DNA of 64,000 nt from Przewalskia tangutica (GCA_029844215.1 CM056733.1:46451142-46515141); one strand, 5' to 3'; counted from the first letter of the stretch, positions 24,903-37,918 are shown. Made by a program: numbers and translations. Notes: generated by a model not told the origin, from the sequence alone.

Positions 24903-26286
24903 TGTGACGTTTATGCTTTGATAGACCCAGGTTCTACCTTGTCCTATGTGTCCCCTCTTGTTGCTGGTAGAATCGGGATAGAGCCGGTGTCGATAGAGCC
25001 TTTTGAGGTAGCTACGCCAGTGGGTGATTCGGTGTTAGCTGAGCGGGTGTACAAAGGTTTCCCGGTATTTATTTACAGTCGTCAGACCCTAGCAGACTTG
25101 ATAGAGTTGGAGATGACAGATTTTGACGTCATTATGGGTATGGAATGATTGGCTTCTTGTTATGCCAACGTTGACTGTAGGGACAGGTTAGTCCAATTCC
25201 AATTTCCTGATGAGCATGTTATCGAGTGGAAGGGCAACACAGCGTCGCCGAGGGGTAGGTTTATTTCCTACCTCAATGGTAGGAAGATGGTGCAGAAAGG
25301 GTACATCTATCATCTGGTTCGGGTATTTGATTCAGAGGCTGAGGTGCCAGCTCTTCAGTCAGTACCGGTGGTTAGAGAGTTTCCAGATGTGTTCCCAGAC
25401 GATCTCCCGGGTATCCCTCCTGAGAGGGAGATTGAGTTTTGTATTGATATGTTGCCAGACACTCGACCTATATCTATTCTGCCGTACAGGATGGCCCCTG
25501 CTGAGTTGAGTGAGTTGAAGGACCAGCTGAAAGATTTGCTAGAAAAAGGCTTTATCAGGCCTAGTGTTTCTCCCTGGAGAGCGCCAGTTTTGTTTGTAAA
25601 GAAGAAAGATGGGACGCTGCGTATGTGTGTTGACTACAGGCAGCTGAATAAGGTAACCATCAACAATAGATACCCCCTCCCCAGGATTGATGATTTGTTT
25701 GACCAGTTGCAGGGTGCGAGGTGTTTCTCCAAGATAGACCTGCGGTCTGGTTATCATCAGGTGCGAGTTAGAGAGGCAGATATCCCAAAGACTGCATTCA
25801 GGATCCGGTATGGGCACTATGTGTTCAGGGTGATGTCTTTCGGTTTGACCAACGCTCCAGCGGTATTTATGGATTTGATGAACCGGGTGCTCAAGCCATT
25901 TTTGGATACATTTGTTATAGTATTCATAGATGACATCTTGGTTTATTCACGTACAGAGCAGGAGCATGCAGATCACTTGAGGACGGTATTTGGGGTCCTC
26001 CGGAGCCGGCAGTTGTTCGCCAAGTTCTCCAAGTGTGAGTTTTGGTTGGCCTCAGTGGCATTCTTGGGACACATTATTGGGGCTGACGGTGTTCAGGTGG
26101 ATACGACAAAGATTGAGGCGGTCAAGTATTGGCCGAGACCTACTACTCCGACAGGGGTGCGCAACTTCTTAGGGCTGACAGGTTATTATCGTAGGTTTGT
26201 GGAGCAGTTTGCTTCGATATCAGCACCATTGACTAGGCTGACTCAGAAAACAGCTAAGTTCCAGTGGACAGAAGCTTGTGAGAAGG
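24903..26286 (+). pseudogene. A1 pol: aspartic protease and reverse transcriptase, truncated
   Basis: The protease processes the polyprotein and the reverse transcriptase copies element RNA into DNA in particles. The protease carries the active-site motif Leu-Ile-Asp-Pro-Gly-Ser-Thr at about 24918 and ends Ile-Met-Gly-Met-Glu. A TGA at 25146-25148 replaces the Trp usual in this family. The same frame continues to 26286 with Tyr-Arg-Met-Ala-Pro-Ala-Glu-Leu at residues 113-120 counted from 25149. Catalytic Asp197 (25737-25739) and Phe-Ile-Asp-Asp at 259-262 (25923-25934) are present, as is Phe-Leu-Gly-Leu-Thr-Gly-Tyr-Tyr-Arg-Arg-Phe. The coding stops at the reverse transcriptase/RNase H junction, where the A3 LTR begins; the last nine codons of the open frame belong to that LTR. 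All catalytic residues seen are intact, but with two in-frame stops and no RNase H or integrase it cannot be functional as it stands. Confidence 0.95.
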
Positions 26287-28358
26287 TGTTACACCCCGTA
26301 AGTCCAGGACATGTATAAGAGAATGTATGTAAGGAATCAAGACTTGGAAATTGGTACGAAAGGAAGAATTGTTTTTCCGAACGTCGGAAAGAAAAAATGT
26401 TCGTTGAGGAGAATTAGATTCTCAAAATGCATTATTTGAAAAGTATGGAACTTATTAACATTATGGAAATTTATTTTTACGGATTTGGTCATGTGGGACC
26501 CACCCGAGGAATTTTACGTTTTGCGGGGCCCACGAGGGTTACGGATTTTTATGGACGAATGAGAGGGCGACACGTGGCACCCCCACATATGGTCTTGGAC
26601 GATTTATAGTAAGGGTAAAATGGTCATTGACCATGGTGAAAGATCAAGTCTTCAAAGCTTGAGATTGTTGACCAAGGTCAACTTGTCCACTTGGCTATTT
26701 AATTAATGATCCTCATCGAAGCCACACATTTGTTATAATCTTGGCACTTCATTGTATTATATATACTATACTAGTTGCAAGACTTAGCTCCAACACTTAG
26801 AAAAATTTCAAGACTTGTTCTACATAGTGAGGTGCTCTCGGGTTTGGCTATCTTCCCACAAATTTTTTTTGTAGTTTTGATCCATTATTGACAAGACTTA
26901 AACCCAAGGTCCATAAGGGTATTGCAAGGATATCTCAATAGAAAGATTTCGGAAAAACGGCGTTTTCGTATTAGTTGCAAGGCGGAAACTTAAGGAGTTC
27001 TTCAACTTTGAAGTTGGAACTTGAAGATGGGTTCTTCATAGGCTTCTAAGGAGTGCTTGGAGCGGATTGGAACATAAGGAAAGGAGCTAAAAATTTGCTA
27101 AGGAGCGACTTTGAATCTTGGAAATTTTAAGGGTTTGTATAGGTATAAATCTTGTCGTTTTAGCAATTAAGTTTACTTATTGATTGTAGCTATGGATATT
27201 AGCAAGCATGAGTTAAATATTATGAAGTTTGATAAGTGTTTTGGGTATTGGAACCCTAATCCGAAAACTAGCATGTTTAGCCTTAAGATTACAATTCAAG
27301 TTGATTATTAGTTTAAGTCGTCGCATGTTGTATAAGAAGGAAATTGTAGTTGTTGAAGTTGTTTATGACTATATAACATGTTAGACCTTAGAACTTGGAA
27401 TTGGAAAAGGATTGGAAAAGACTTAGTGTTGTTGTATAGTTGGCCGAGAATGGCTTTGATTTTAAACTACTTGGTACGAATTGTGGGGCGGAATTTTACA
27501 CGTATTGTAAGGCGTGTAATCCCCTTTGGTTGGTTTTTGTTTTGAGCCTTAAATGTGGCATGTTTGGTTATTGTATTCGGCCTTGAAAAAGGTGGCAAAG
27601 TATGTAGAAACAAAGGAAGTGCTGCCCAATTTTCCGTAGAATTAGAGACCGTATACTTAGTATTATTCTACGTTAGAAACTAGAAATTGATAGTCATGTT
27701 GTGACCATTATAGGTTGACAATTCTACGTACGGCGTATTCGGCTTAGCTTGTGGATTTAGCCGAAAAGGTATGTGAACTATCTCCTCTTCTAGCATGATT
27801 CCTTAAGATAAAGAAAGTATGTCTTACTCCTTAAATGATCCATTCCTTGGTTGTACTTGGATTGCCTAAAATAGAATTTGTTCTATGTACTTCCTTGATT
27901 GTACTTTGATGTTTAAATTGTAAGTTGTATAATCCATTGCCTTAGTGGAGTTTGGATTCTTAAGAGTGAAAGTATTTTACTTAAAGTACATAGAGTCTTG
28001 AAAAGGAAGTGGTTTCCAAATCTTTTGGCTAGTGCCTTAGTTCCAAAACCTAAGGGTCGTTATAATGACTTTAGGGGAGTCAAAGGAGTGATTTACTTAA
28101 TTGTTTTAAGAGAGGAGAAATGACATGATTTAAGAGAAGTAACTTATTTTAAAGGTGTGAGTTATTTGAGGTTTAAAAGTAGAAGAAACTTGTTTTTCTA
28201 AATATTAAGAGACTTGAAGTATTTTGAAAGTTAAGAACTTGATTTGTAAGTATGTGATACTTGGCTTTAAAAGTATAAGTCTCTTGGTTATAAAAGGAAT
28301 GAATATGTCTAAAACCATAAAGGGTTATAACGGCTTTATGGGAAGTTGGTTATAACGG
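26287..28358 (+). repeat. A3 LTR, first segment
   Basis: The sequence is closest to the A2 LTRs read on the other strand. It has cacgtggcac at 26571, ggtatgtgaac near 27769, and the first part of the GTTATAAC dyad at 28324-28358, which D1 splits. No coding content. Confidence 0.88.
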
Positions 28359-31300
28359 TGTCACGACCGGAACTCGGGCCCGTGACTGGTGCCTTACCCG
28401 GGCACCCAAGTAGACATACATCAGAGTAACCAGCGGAATATAAAACAAGACATGAAACAATATGAAGTGAGAAACAGTTTATCTGAGAAAAGTTGCCTTT
28501 CGGCATACATATATAAAAACTTGAACAGTTACATCCCTTTTACAAACTCGCCACAACAAGCATTACTGGCACTTAAGAATGTTATAACAACAATGGCGGG
28601 ACGGGGCCGCCATACCCCGAATGTAAGTACCTACAACGGCAGGACTATACCAAAGATAAGCCTCCGAGACACGGAGCTTCCCAAAACGCTGAACTGTGAC
28701 CCTGAGCGAGGATCAACAATCGTGTACCTCTACTGCGGCATGAACGCAGCCCCGGAGGTCGGCATAACAGTACCAAGTATGTGAAATCAAAATATCAGAA
28801 TGAAATCATAATAGTCTATATAAAACAAAAGACATATATGATAACCAAATTACGATACACAATATGTAAGCAGTCATGTCAAGTCAGGGACTCACGCCCT
28901 TAAAGTCATTACTCAAATATAACTATGGGTCTCATGCCTACAATATCAATCATGCCCGTGGAATTCCTTCCTCACTGCCGGCAGTCCATGATATAAAAAC
29001 ACCCAAGGAATACACTTGAACACCAGGTCCCACCTATGTCATAATAAAACCGTACGGGGTAAGTACGAAGGCATAGCCGACTACTAAAACCCACAGTACC
29101 AACAATGCTATAAAACTGTATCACGAGGTCTTTCTAGACCGCGCCACGATCGGCCGCCACTCGCCTCGTGATCAATGTGCGCGTCAAATCTCGAACTCAC
29201 CGCAGCTCGCATAGCCACCTAGGCCCGCATGAGGTATTCCCGCGTTGAGGTAGCTACTCCGGCATCGCCCCGACTCTCGAGTCCGCGTGGCCACATAGAC
29301 CGCATGAGGTATTCCCGACACTAACACGGAACTCTCGTAGTTCCGCATAGGTCCCCTAGACCCGCGTGAGGCATCCTCGACGGGGCAGCTTAACCCGGTA
29401 TATCATGTCAAGAGGTGAGTGGTACAATACTAACATAACGGCTTATCGTTAAACAACATAAGCACAACAAGGGAAACCCCTTTACACAAACATCACAAGG
29501 CACTAACACACGTAGCATCCTAACATGTTTACTTATCAAACCATCTTACTACACTTTCCAGAAATCAATAAAAGACTTTCATAAACAAATAAGTAAACCG
29601 TTCCTTCTATCTTCCTTAAGTCGTCATACCTAAATTCCTATAAAGCTAGTATAACACTTAAGCTTTTGAAACCAAGTATTTCTTTTCTTTCAAAAATGGT
29701 TAATAACTCTTTTGAAATACTTCAAGATTCTTATTATTTAAAAATCAAGTCAAACGACATCAAAGTAAAACCAAAACAATTTCCATACCTTCTTTTAAAA
29801 CAAAGGCACTTTTCCTTTAAAAGTCAAGTAGCAATATACTTTTTAAACCAAGGGTCTTACTCTTTTAAAAACAAGTAACCTATCAAGTTACTTCTCCTTT
29901 CCCAAAATCAAGTTGTTTATAAGTCAAGTTATCATTTTAAATCCAATGATAAAACCATTCTTATTTTCGAAATTAAGATAACTTTATTCTTTGAAAGACC
30001 ACACACCCATTACTCACGAGTGAGGTTTTACAACTTTTTAACATAATTCAAGTCCTTAATATTTCATAACAAGTCACCTAACTTTGAAATCAAGTCAAGG
30101 ACACAAAAGGAAAATCAATTTCCTTTAAACACACGTGCGTCTACCGCACTAAATATATTTCACAAATATCATGCTAGAAAGGATAGGAATAGGTTCACAT
30201 ACCTAGCGACGATTATCGACAATTAGCAAAACGCTCCAAAGTACTCTAACCTTGCTCGCCTTTTCCATCCTTCAAGTAGAATACGCTACTCGTAGTACTT
30301 CAACCTATAAAGGCCACAAAACGTCTATCAACCTCTAGATTTCTTCGTAGAGTAATTCTAGATACAAGATTCCTTATTCTACGGAAAATTCGAAGACTCT
30401 CCCGCAACCACATAAAACTCCTCCTCTAACGAGGCCTGCTACCAAACCAACAATCCCAGGGGGGTTACACGTCTAACCGGACGTGTACAATTCTACTCCA
30501 CAATAATACTACAAGTCTACTGTAAATACAGTCCAATGTAAATACAGTTCAATTCTTTATACTGATTCTTCCAATATATCTTATACTCAATTCTAAACTA
30601 CTACAACATGTAATCTCCAATTACAATAGGGGGACAAAGATAATTACCTCGATAAGCCCAAAATTATCCAAGATATAAGTCGATCCTGAGCAATGTTTAG
30701 CTCCAATTCCTTACGCTCCAACCCGCTCCAAGCAACCCTTAGAAGTTTCTAAACAACTTCTCTTAACACTTCATCTAAGCTATGAAGATTTTTCTAGGGC
30801 TTCATTTTGCGACTATGGAATAAAGTAGTATTTCCGGGCTCTTATGTTGGGATTTCTTTGGAATACCACAAGGGATTTAGGCTAAAGTATTTGGAATAAC
30901 AACAATACTTGAAGAATTCTACTCAAGGTGGGGGGGGGGTGTTTGGACGAGAACTCACCATGAGGGAGGAATTATTTTTCCTTGGAAACTTTCTAATGTG
31001 GATGAAATAAAGTCTTGCACACAATGGGTATTTATAGGGAAATCAATGGCCAAGATCTAGGAAAGTGGATGGTGAGGATGGGGTACATGTGTGGGTAGTT
31101 GGCCAACCATTTGGCTACCACAAATGGGACAAGTGGCCACCACAAAACTGGGCCACTTGTCCACCAAACAACGTCCCACTTGTCCTTCTCCAATTCGGCC
31201 AACATGGCCACACGGGGGTGACACGTGTCGCCCCCCTACTCGTCCAAAATATTTCATCTTCCGAAAATATCCGTAATGCCAAAAATCCGAAAATAAAGTG

Positions 31301-31555
31301 GGCCCCACAAAACCGTAAATTTTCCCGTGGGCCCCACGTGACCAATTTCGGAAATAAAATTTCATAATTCTCAAATATTCCAAAAAGTCCAAATACCAAA
31401 TCTGGGAATCCAATTCCCTTTAACGAACATTTTTCCTTCACAAAATCCGGAAACTTTTCCGTCGAAAAATCACATCTTTCTTCCTTTCCAATTTTACTGT
31501 CGTATTCTCGTACGTACGTCCTCGTATACATACCCTGGAACTACGGGGTGTAACA
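28359..31555 (-). repeat. D1 3' LTR (3197 bp)
   Basis: The edges are tgtcacgacc at 28359 and cggggtgtaaca ending at 31555. It carries a TATA-like box at 31029-31036 (minus), a near-palindrome at 31214-31235 around acacgtgt, and paired GTGGGCCCCAC at 31298-31308 and 31327-31337. The minisatellites of the A and B families are absent; a few gcatgaggtattcc units lie at 29220-29400. Confidence 0.92.
31029..31036 (-). promoter_or_regulatory. TATA box of D1 3' LTR
   Basis: TATAAATA on the minus strand lies about 520 bp inside the LTR start and downstream of the acacgtgt and GTGGGCCCCAC motifs, as expected for a U3 promoter. Confidence 0.65.
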
Positions 31556-31914
31556 TTCTTCCCCCCTTAGAAACATTCGTCCCGAATGTTCCTTCTAAGC
31601 CTCTAATCATACAAGCTAGATAGTCTTCACTACTATACTTACAAAACCAATTATGCCACACATGGCCATAATATAACATACGCGCAAAACTCAATCCAAG
31701 CCAACGAGGAATCACCCCTAACGTGTATAACAACACAAAAACTTCCACCCATGGTCCAAAGGATACTTTCTTCACATCTATACTTATAAAAAGGACACTT
31801 CACATCTTCGCCTCTTTTCTTACTTGTCGTACCCTCCTCGTACACTCGAACTCTTCCTCATATACTTACCACATTTCTGTCATTGCTTCAGTTTCCAAAA
31901 TCTCGGGGTTACTA
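31556..31914 (-). mobile_element. D1 polypurine tract and conserved hairpins
   Basis: The plus-strand run ttcttccccccctt (polypurine on minus) abuts the LTR. AACATTCG-TCC-CGAATGTT follows at 31572-31590, then an inverted repeat around 31620-31640. The rest is noncoding and matches X and A2. Confidence 0.8.
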
Positions 31915-32725
31915 TCTCTAACTTGGTCATCATTAACTGGGAACACTCTGGAGGGATCTCCGATTACTCTTCCGAAACATAGCAACATGGAATACCGGAC
32001 GTACTGCCTCCTAAGTCGGACGGCAGTGCTAACTTATAGGCAACCTGGCCTATTCTACTATGATCTGAAAATGCCCAAAGTACCTCGGGCTAAGTTTCCC
32101 CTTCTTTCCAAATTTCGTCACACCCTTCCAGGGTGGTACCTTCAAGAAAACCCACCGTCAACCCGAACTCCAAGTGTCGACGCCGATCGTCCGCACGACT
32201 TCTGTTGACTCTGAGCTGCTAATAACTTCTTCTGGATAAGCTTCACCTTATCCACATCCTTCTGAAACAAGTAGGGACCAACTATCTGAACCTTGCCGAC
32301 ATCGAACCAATCGACCGGCAACCTACACTTCCGCCCATACAAGGCTTCATAAGGCACCATCCGAATACTGAAATGGTAGCTAGTATAATACTCACTCAAC
32401 AAGAGGCAAATAATCCTCACAGCTACCCCTGAAATCAAAACACCGGCCCGTAACCTATCCTCAAATGTCTGGATAAAATGCGTTGTTCGTCCGTCTTCGA
32501 GGTGAATGCACATCTGAGACTCACCTGAGTTCCTAACCCCGCCTGGTAAAACCTCCCGAAAAAGAAATAGCCATAAACTGGGCTCCACTGCCTGCCATAA
32601 AATAAAAGTAGGAACCCCGTGCAGCCTTACAACCTTCCTGATATACAACATCTTGCATAACCCTCCGTCGAGTAAACAGTCCTGACTAAAAGACAAGATG
32701 GGCTGACCCCATCGGCCCTACTACT
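31915..32725 (-). pseudogene. D1 integrase C-terminal fragment, degenerate
   Basis: Integrase joins element DNA to the host chromosome in the nucleus. The minus-strand frame from 32696 shows Val-Val-Arg-Leu-His-Gly-Val-Pro, then Arg-Met-Val-Pro-Tyr-Glu-Ala-Leu-Tyr-Gly-Arg-Lys-Cys-Arg and Lys-Leu-Ile-Gln-Lys-Lys-Leu. These are hallmarks of the end of the Ty3/gypsy integrase core. The C-terminal region (Gly-Lys-Lys-Gly-Lys-Leu-Ser-Pro-Arg-Tyr near 32090) follows in another frame. The Ile-Ser-Asp catalytic segment is scrambled, and the zinc-binding start and most of the core are missing. It lies downstream of the shared post-gag noncoding block and interrupts it; X and B1 lack it at this place. 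It could be captured or a leftover of an autonomous ancestor. Confidence 0.8.
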
Positions 32726-33252
32726 GGTCGAACGCATCCACAAACTCGTACGATGGTTACCTAAACTTTGGCTTAACACCCTCATGACCCCACCATCTAG
32801 CGAGACCACCTCAAACTGACCCCACCACATTCTGGGCTGCGGGTTGACCCGCAACATGGCCTCAACCCGACCCACTTCGTACTAAACTCTCGTTCCCTGA
32901 TCCGGAACAATCTTACCAGTTCACGTTATGAAAGATACCACTTCCATCTCACACTATCCATGGAATTTTCACACAAATACACCACGTCTACCGAGTACTT
33001 CGACAAAGACCAACCGTAAAATCATCCACCCAGGACGGCCTTGCATCCAAGGTCCCAACTGTTATAAATTCTAAGGCTCCCCATTTTCTCGTCCACAGAC
33101 TTACCCTTTTCAACTACCCATGTTTTCTAATCACAACTTACACAATGCTAACCGAACATAGCACTCCACATGTATCTACCATAACGACCTAAACAAGTCT
33201 CTCAAGGGCTGAAGATATCTCTCAGAACTACCATCTCACTTTCCTTTGCCGC
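32726..33252 (-). mobile_element. D1 post-gag noncoding block
   Basis: This matches the block between gag and the polypurine tract in X (730-950), B1 (18280-18640) and C1 (48600-49080, other strand). Landmarks on the plus strand are gaacgcatccacaaactcgt and gcgggttgacccgcaac. No coding signal. Confidence 0.7.
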
Positions 33253-34370
33253 CTAATCAAATCCTCGCATTGGGCGATAACTACAGACGATGAACCACCC
33301 ACCGATCCCGGCGTCGAAGTCGTAACATCTGCGCCACCTGCCTGGACAATTTCTTGCAAAAAATGGCCTGCCGCCGCAAGCCTAACAAGCTATCTAAGTA
33401 GCACGACACTCCCATAAGAACACTTACTACAACGGCTTACCGATGGGGTGGCCTCCTGCAGCTAACACCCCTTCCTCTCCGAACCATCAATCCATGAATC
33501 GACTGGTAGGCTAAGTCATCCCACCGTATCCTCCTACTAGGACATTCTCTCTCACATGGCCTCGACGGCCACTGGTAACACAAGCATTAGTAAAAGACGA
33601 CATTCCCGATGGCGCCGTCCAAGTGAACACCGAGGAAAATCAATCGATCGCTAGAACCTATGCAAATTGAACCAGAGACCACGAGTTCGACCAACTCCTA
33701 AATACCCCGAACGCCCGAAGTCAGCGAGGACCACTCAGATCTTGGCGGAGGCGCATAACCGGGCCTGGCGAGAAGGTCCGCTCGAAAGTTACCAAAGGAC
33801 TCGCTGCTTTGGCCCTCTTCGCGATCTTGGTTACTCCGTCGATCTCTACGTTCCTCGATCACTGCGCGTAAGCTCAGACGGGCAATGTCCATGTCTCGAT
33901 CAAGAGCTACTCTTGTACAACTCTCTCGCTAGGTAATCGTCATGTCTGTGACATATCGGCACTTCTATCCTCCATGTACGCCACTAACGCGGGGACATAA
34001 CGAGTCAATAAGTCAAACTTATATCAGTATTCCCAAACCGCCCGCCTGCTTCGCCTAAGGTTTTGATAACTTCCATGATCCATCAGAATCGCCGAATAAA
34101 CTCGATGATCTTCCTCAGTCCTCAATTCATAGGACTCGGGTGGACTGCAACTCAAGAAGTCCTGAAGTCTCAACTATCGGATCTAGGGTGAACTATTGGT
34201 ACTGCCGGAACCACCGGCTCCCGTCCGTCCTCATTCCCAGCCACCAGACTAGCTAGTAACTGGGCCATCTCCTTGTAACTCATATCTTCTGTTCCTGGCC
34301 GTGGGACTAGAGGCTCAGGTATCGTGGTCTCGTGAGGCTACCGCTCTTGCTCTAAACTCTCGGGTTAGCG
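33253..34370 (-). pseudogene. D1 gag, main part
   Basis: This is the gag continuation from 59532, interrupted by C1. The minus-strand segment 33892-33698 aligns by eye with C1 gag: Met-Asp-Ile-Ala-Arg, then Arg-Asp-Arg-Arg-Ser-Asn-Gln-Asp, and Ser-Phe-Gly-Asn-Phe-Arg. The capsid core is present but broken by frameshifts. The apparent stop is at 33253-33255. No zinc knuckle is legible. No protease or reverse transcriptase follows. Confidence 0.7.
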
Positions 34371-34782
34371 TGTTATACCCAGATTTTCGAGTATGTACGG
34401 AGACGACGCACGAAAGTTTGAGACTTAAAGTTTGGCTTAGGTTCGAAATTTGTGCACAACACCCGGTTAGAGTCGTTTTTCGACGAAACGTTTTACAGAG
34501 CTTGCGTAGGGAAAATTCCGGCTATGTCGTTTTGTATTTTTGCGGATTTTTCCGAGAGACGAAATGTTTTTGACCAACGAGAGGGTGACACATGTCACCT
34601 CAGTGGACGCCTAAAGTGGGCGGTTTGGCCTTGGACGAATGGCCTTGATTTGGGGCTTGTTTTGTGCCTTGTTTTGTGGAGTGTTTTGTGGAGTAGGGTT
34701 AGGGTGCACTTGGCTTGATCTTGGCCTTACACTTGCCTTGCACATGGCTTGATCTTGGCCATTGGTTGGCCTTTGGGTTTCC

Positions 34783-34790
34783 TATAAATA
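34783..34790 (+). promoter_or_regulatory. TATA box of C1 5' LTR
   Basis: TATAAATA lies about 410 bp after the LTR start and downstream of a gggtgacacatgtcacctc palindrome (34575-34593). The sister in the 3' LTR is at 49845-49852. Transcription would start about 30 bp downstream. Confidence 0.7.
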
Positions 34791-36754
34791 CCCCCCTAAG
34801 CTTGAAGACTTCTTCATCCAAAAATCTTCCAAGTCTTGAGTCCCTCTCCCTCCTTTTGAGTGTAGTTCTCGTCCTAGCCTCTCCTCCCCCCCCCTTGTGA
34901 GGCCTTGTGGCCGAGAGCCTCCCCTTCCCCCTCCTAGTGGCCTTTGGCCGAGGGGTACCCCCCCCCCTAGCCTAGTTGTTCGAGAAATATACCCCTCTTT
35001 TGTGGTATTGAAATACTCCTCCAAGTATTGTTATAATGCCCAAAATACCTTAGCCTTTACCTTGTAGTATTCCAAAAGTTACCTCTATACGTAGAGTCCG
35101 GAAATACTACCTTTTGTCCTTTTAATCTCAAACCGAAACCCTAAGGAAATCTTCATAGTTGGTTGAAGTATTTAAGTAGAAGTTGGTTAGAACTTCTAAG
35201 GGCTGTTTGGAGTGGATTGGAACGCACGGAGTTGGAGCTAAACCTTGCTCAGGATCGACTTTTATCTCGGATAATTTTGGGCTTATCGAGGTAAATAATC
35301 TTGTCCCCTTATTGTAATTGAAAATTACATGTTGTAGGATTATATAGTTGAAGTATACTATATATAGAATCAACATAGCTCATGGCAATGTCTTTTGACT
35401 TAAGCTGAATATAATAAAAAGAGAATTGAATCAGTAATTACATAGATCAGACATGATACTTGTGGTATTATCAGATAGTAGAATTGTATACGTCAGGTTA
35501 GGCGTATAAACCCCGGTTGGCTTGGTAGCCTCGATAAAGGAGGAGATTTACGCTGTTTGTGAGGTCTTCTTGAATTTTCAGAGAATATGGAACCGCGGTT
35601 AGAAGTTAATAGACGTTTGTGGCCTTATAGGTGGGAGTACTACGAGTGGCGTATTCTACTTGAAGAGTGGAAACGGCTAGCCAGGTTCTGATCTTGTGAG
35701 CGTTTGCTTATTATCGATAATCGTCGCGAGGTATGTGAACCTCTTCCTATCCTTCTAGCATGATGCTTTGTAAACTATGTAGTACGGTAGACGTACATGT
35801 GCTAAATGAGTTGGTTGGTTTAAAACATAGGGTGTTATAATAGCTTTATAGGAAGTTAGTTATAACGACTCTATGTAGGTAAAAGATGGGTTTATTGATT
35901 GTAGAAGTTAAGAGACTTGATCTTGAAAGATAAGAGACTTAACTTGTTTTACTTGGTTATTAACATTTCGTAAATGTGTTGTGAAACCTCATTCGCGAGT
36001 AATGAGTACTTGGTTTTAAAAAGAATAATGTTTTATTGACTTCGGAAATGAGAATAAGTGTCGAACAAACCACAGCAGCGCTAATAAAGGAAAGTGTATT
36101 GACAAATAACTAATTGTTATTAAAACCAAGAGAAACTCCATCCGCATGTAAGCTAAGATAAGACAAAATTGTATTACATTTCTAGATCATGGTCATTGTA
36201 ACAAGATTGTTGTAAACAAGAATAAACAGCTCACGTACAAGACATATGTTACTCAATTGTTTTAAAAGAGATTAAGACTATGAGTTATGAAACCCTTCTA
36301 AAATGAGAAACTTGAGCATTTGAAATTTGGCAAACTTGAACGTTTGGGAAATAATGTGGTTACTTGATTTTACAAAAGGGAAGTATTTTGGTTTACCTAA
36401 AAATGTGAGTCACTCTATTTTTATACTACGGGTATCTGGTGACCTTTATGAAAGGAATGGATCTCTTAAAAAGGAATTTAACGTACGTAGTACTTTAGGG
36501 TTAAAACCCAGACTTTGATACGAAATGGAAGTACCTTGAGTTGTGTGTAACTTGCCTATGCTTATTGTTGTGTAACTTGCCTATGCTTGTTGTTGTGTAA
36601 CTCGCCTATGCTTGTTGTGATAGCCTTTGTTGTGCAAGTGTTGATATCAGGTGACTTCTTGGGAAGGAGTGGATCTTTTTATAAAAGTCTAGAAGTATGG
36701 TAATTTGCTTGAGCTTGTTTGTGATAGCCTGGTTGTGCGGTATATTATTGTTGA

Positions 36755-37105
36755 TGTCACATGGACATGTCTACACCGATGCAGAATTCCGGGGGCATGT
36801 GGCCATGCGGCAGGGTTGATTACCCGATATATTGTTATTGTGGTTACATGGACATGTCTACACCGGCGCAATTCCGGGCGTGTGGCTACGCGGCGGGTTG
36901 ATCACCCAAGATATTGTCGTTAATGTCACATGGGCGTGTCTACACCGGCGTAATTCCGGCATGTGGCCACGGGCATTGTTATTATTGTTGTTAATGTCAC
37001 ATGGGCGTGTCTACACCGGCGCAATTCCGGGCATGTATGCTGGGCATTGTTATTAGTGTTGCATCATGGACATGTCTACACCGATGCAGAATTCCGGGGG
37101 CATGC
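36755..37105 (+). repeat. ~85-bp minisatellite in C1 5' LTR
   Basis: About five units built on catggacatgtctacaccg and aattccgggggcatgtggcc. B1 has a single such unit at 14960-15003 on the other strand, so this module was amplified separately in C1. Confidence 0.88.
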
Positions 37106-37719
37106 GGCCATAATGCGAACATGATTGATGTTGTGGGCGTGAGACCCATAGTTATATTTGAGTGATGACTTGAGGGCGTGAGTCCACGACTTGACATCGC
37201 TTTTATGTTGTGAATCGTAGTTTTGTTATCATACATGTCTCTGTTTTTATATAAGATCGTTATGATTTCATTTCTGATTTTTCGCCACATACTTGGTACT
37301 GTTGATCGACCTCCTTGGGCTGCGTTCATGCCGCAGTAGAGTACATCGGTAGTGGATCCTCGCCATGGATCACAGCTCAGCGTATTGGAAGCTCCGTTCT
37401 CGAGGCTTATCTTTTGGTATGTTACCACGAGTTGTAGGTTCTTGTACATTCAGGTATGACGGCCCTGTCCGTCATGTTGTATAAAAACTCTTAGAGGTCC
37501 GTAGTACTATTGCGCGTGGCTTGTAAAAGGATTAAAGCGTTTCGTTTTGAAAGAGTTGTTTATATATATTTTATTGGAAGGTAACCGCTTGGTTGCTTTG
37601 TTTTATGATCGTATATCTTGTTTCTTGTTTAAGTTTTATATTCCGCTGGTTTTCTCTGATGTTGTATCACTAGGGTGCCCGGTAGGCACGATCCACGCCC
37701 GGATCGGTCGTGACAAAAG

Positions 37720-37730
37720 TGGTATCGAGC
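37720..37730 (+). other. C1 primer binding site, one base short
   Basis: It reads tggtatcgagc where TGGTATCAGAGC is expected. It is placed four bases after the LTR edge as in A1, B1 and D1; the CAG has lost a base. Confidence 0.8.
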
Positions 37731-37918
37731 GATTAATCCTCGGAAAGTGTCTACGCAGTGTCTAGTAGAGTCTTGATTATCGATGTGTTGTGCACCACAT
37801 CTATAATCAGGAGGCTGCAGGACATTTAGGATTGGTTTCCATTCTTCTCATTCTGAGATCGTGCCTTAGAGCTGTGTTGTAAGTTGGACCCCTCTGACGT
37901 ATCTCGTTTTTACCAGTT

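Larger units (their letters stand above)
34371..37715 (+). repeat. C1 5' LTR (3345 bp)
   Basis: The edges are tgttataccc and tcgtgaca. It contains a TATA box at 34783-34790, the dyad near 35826-35875, aggtatgtgaac at 35731, a 27-bp repeat near 36540-36622 and an ~85-bp minisatellite at 36755-37105. It is uninterrupted at the site where the sister LTR carries the LINE (36350-36365). Confidence 0.93.

Noticed and set aside
28359..31555. Solo LTR
   Set aside because: A polypurine tract follows it, and its near-identical partner at 59860-63111 has a primer site. AACGG flanks the pair, so both belong to D1.
34301..34573. 90-codon ORF crossing 34371
   Set aside because: It spans the D1/C1 junction, joining antisense gag to LTR sequence by chance.
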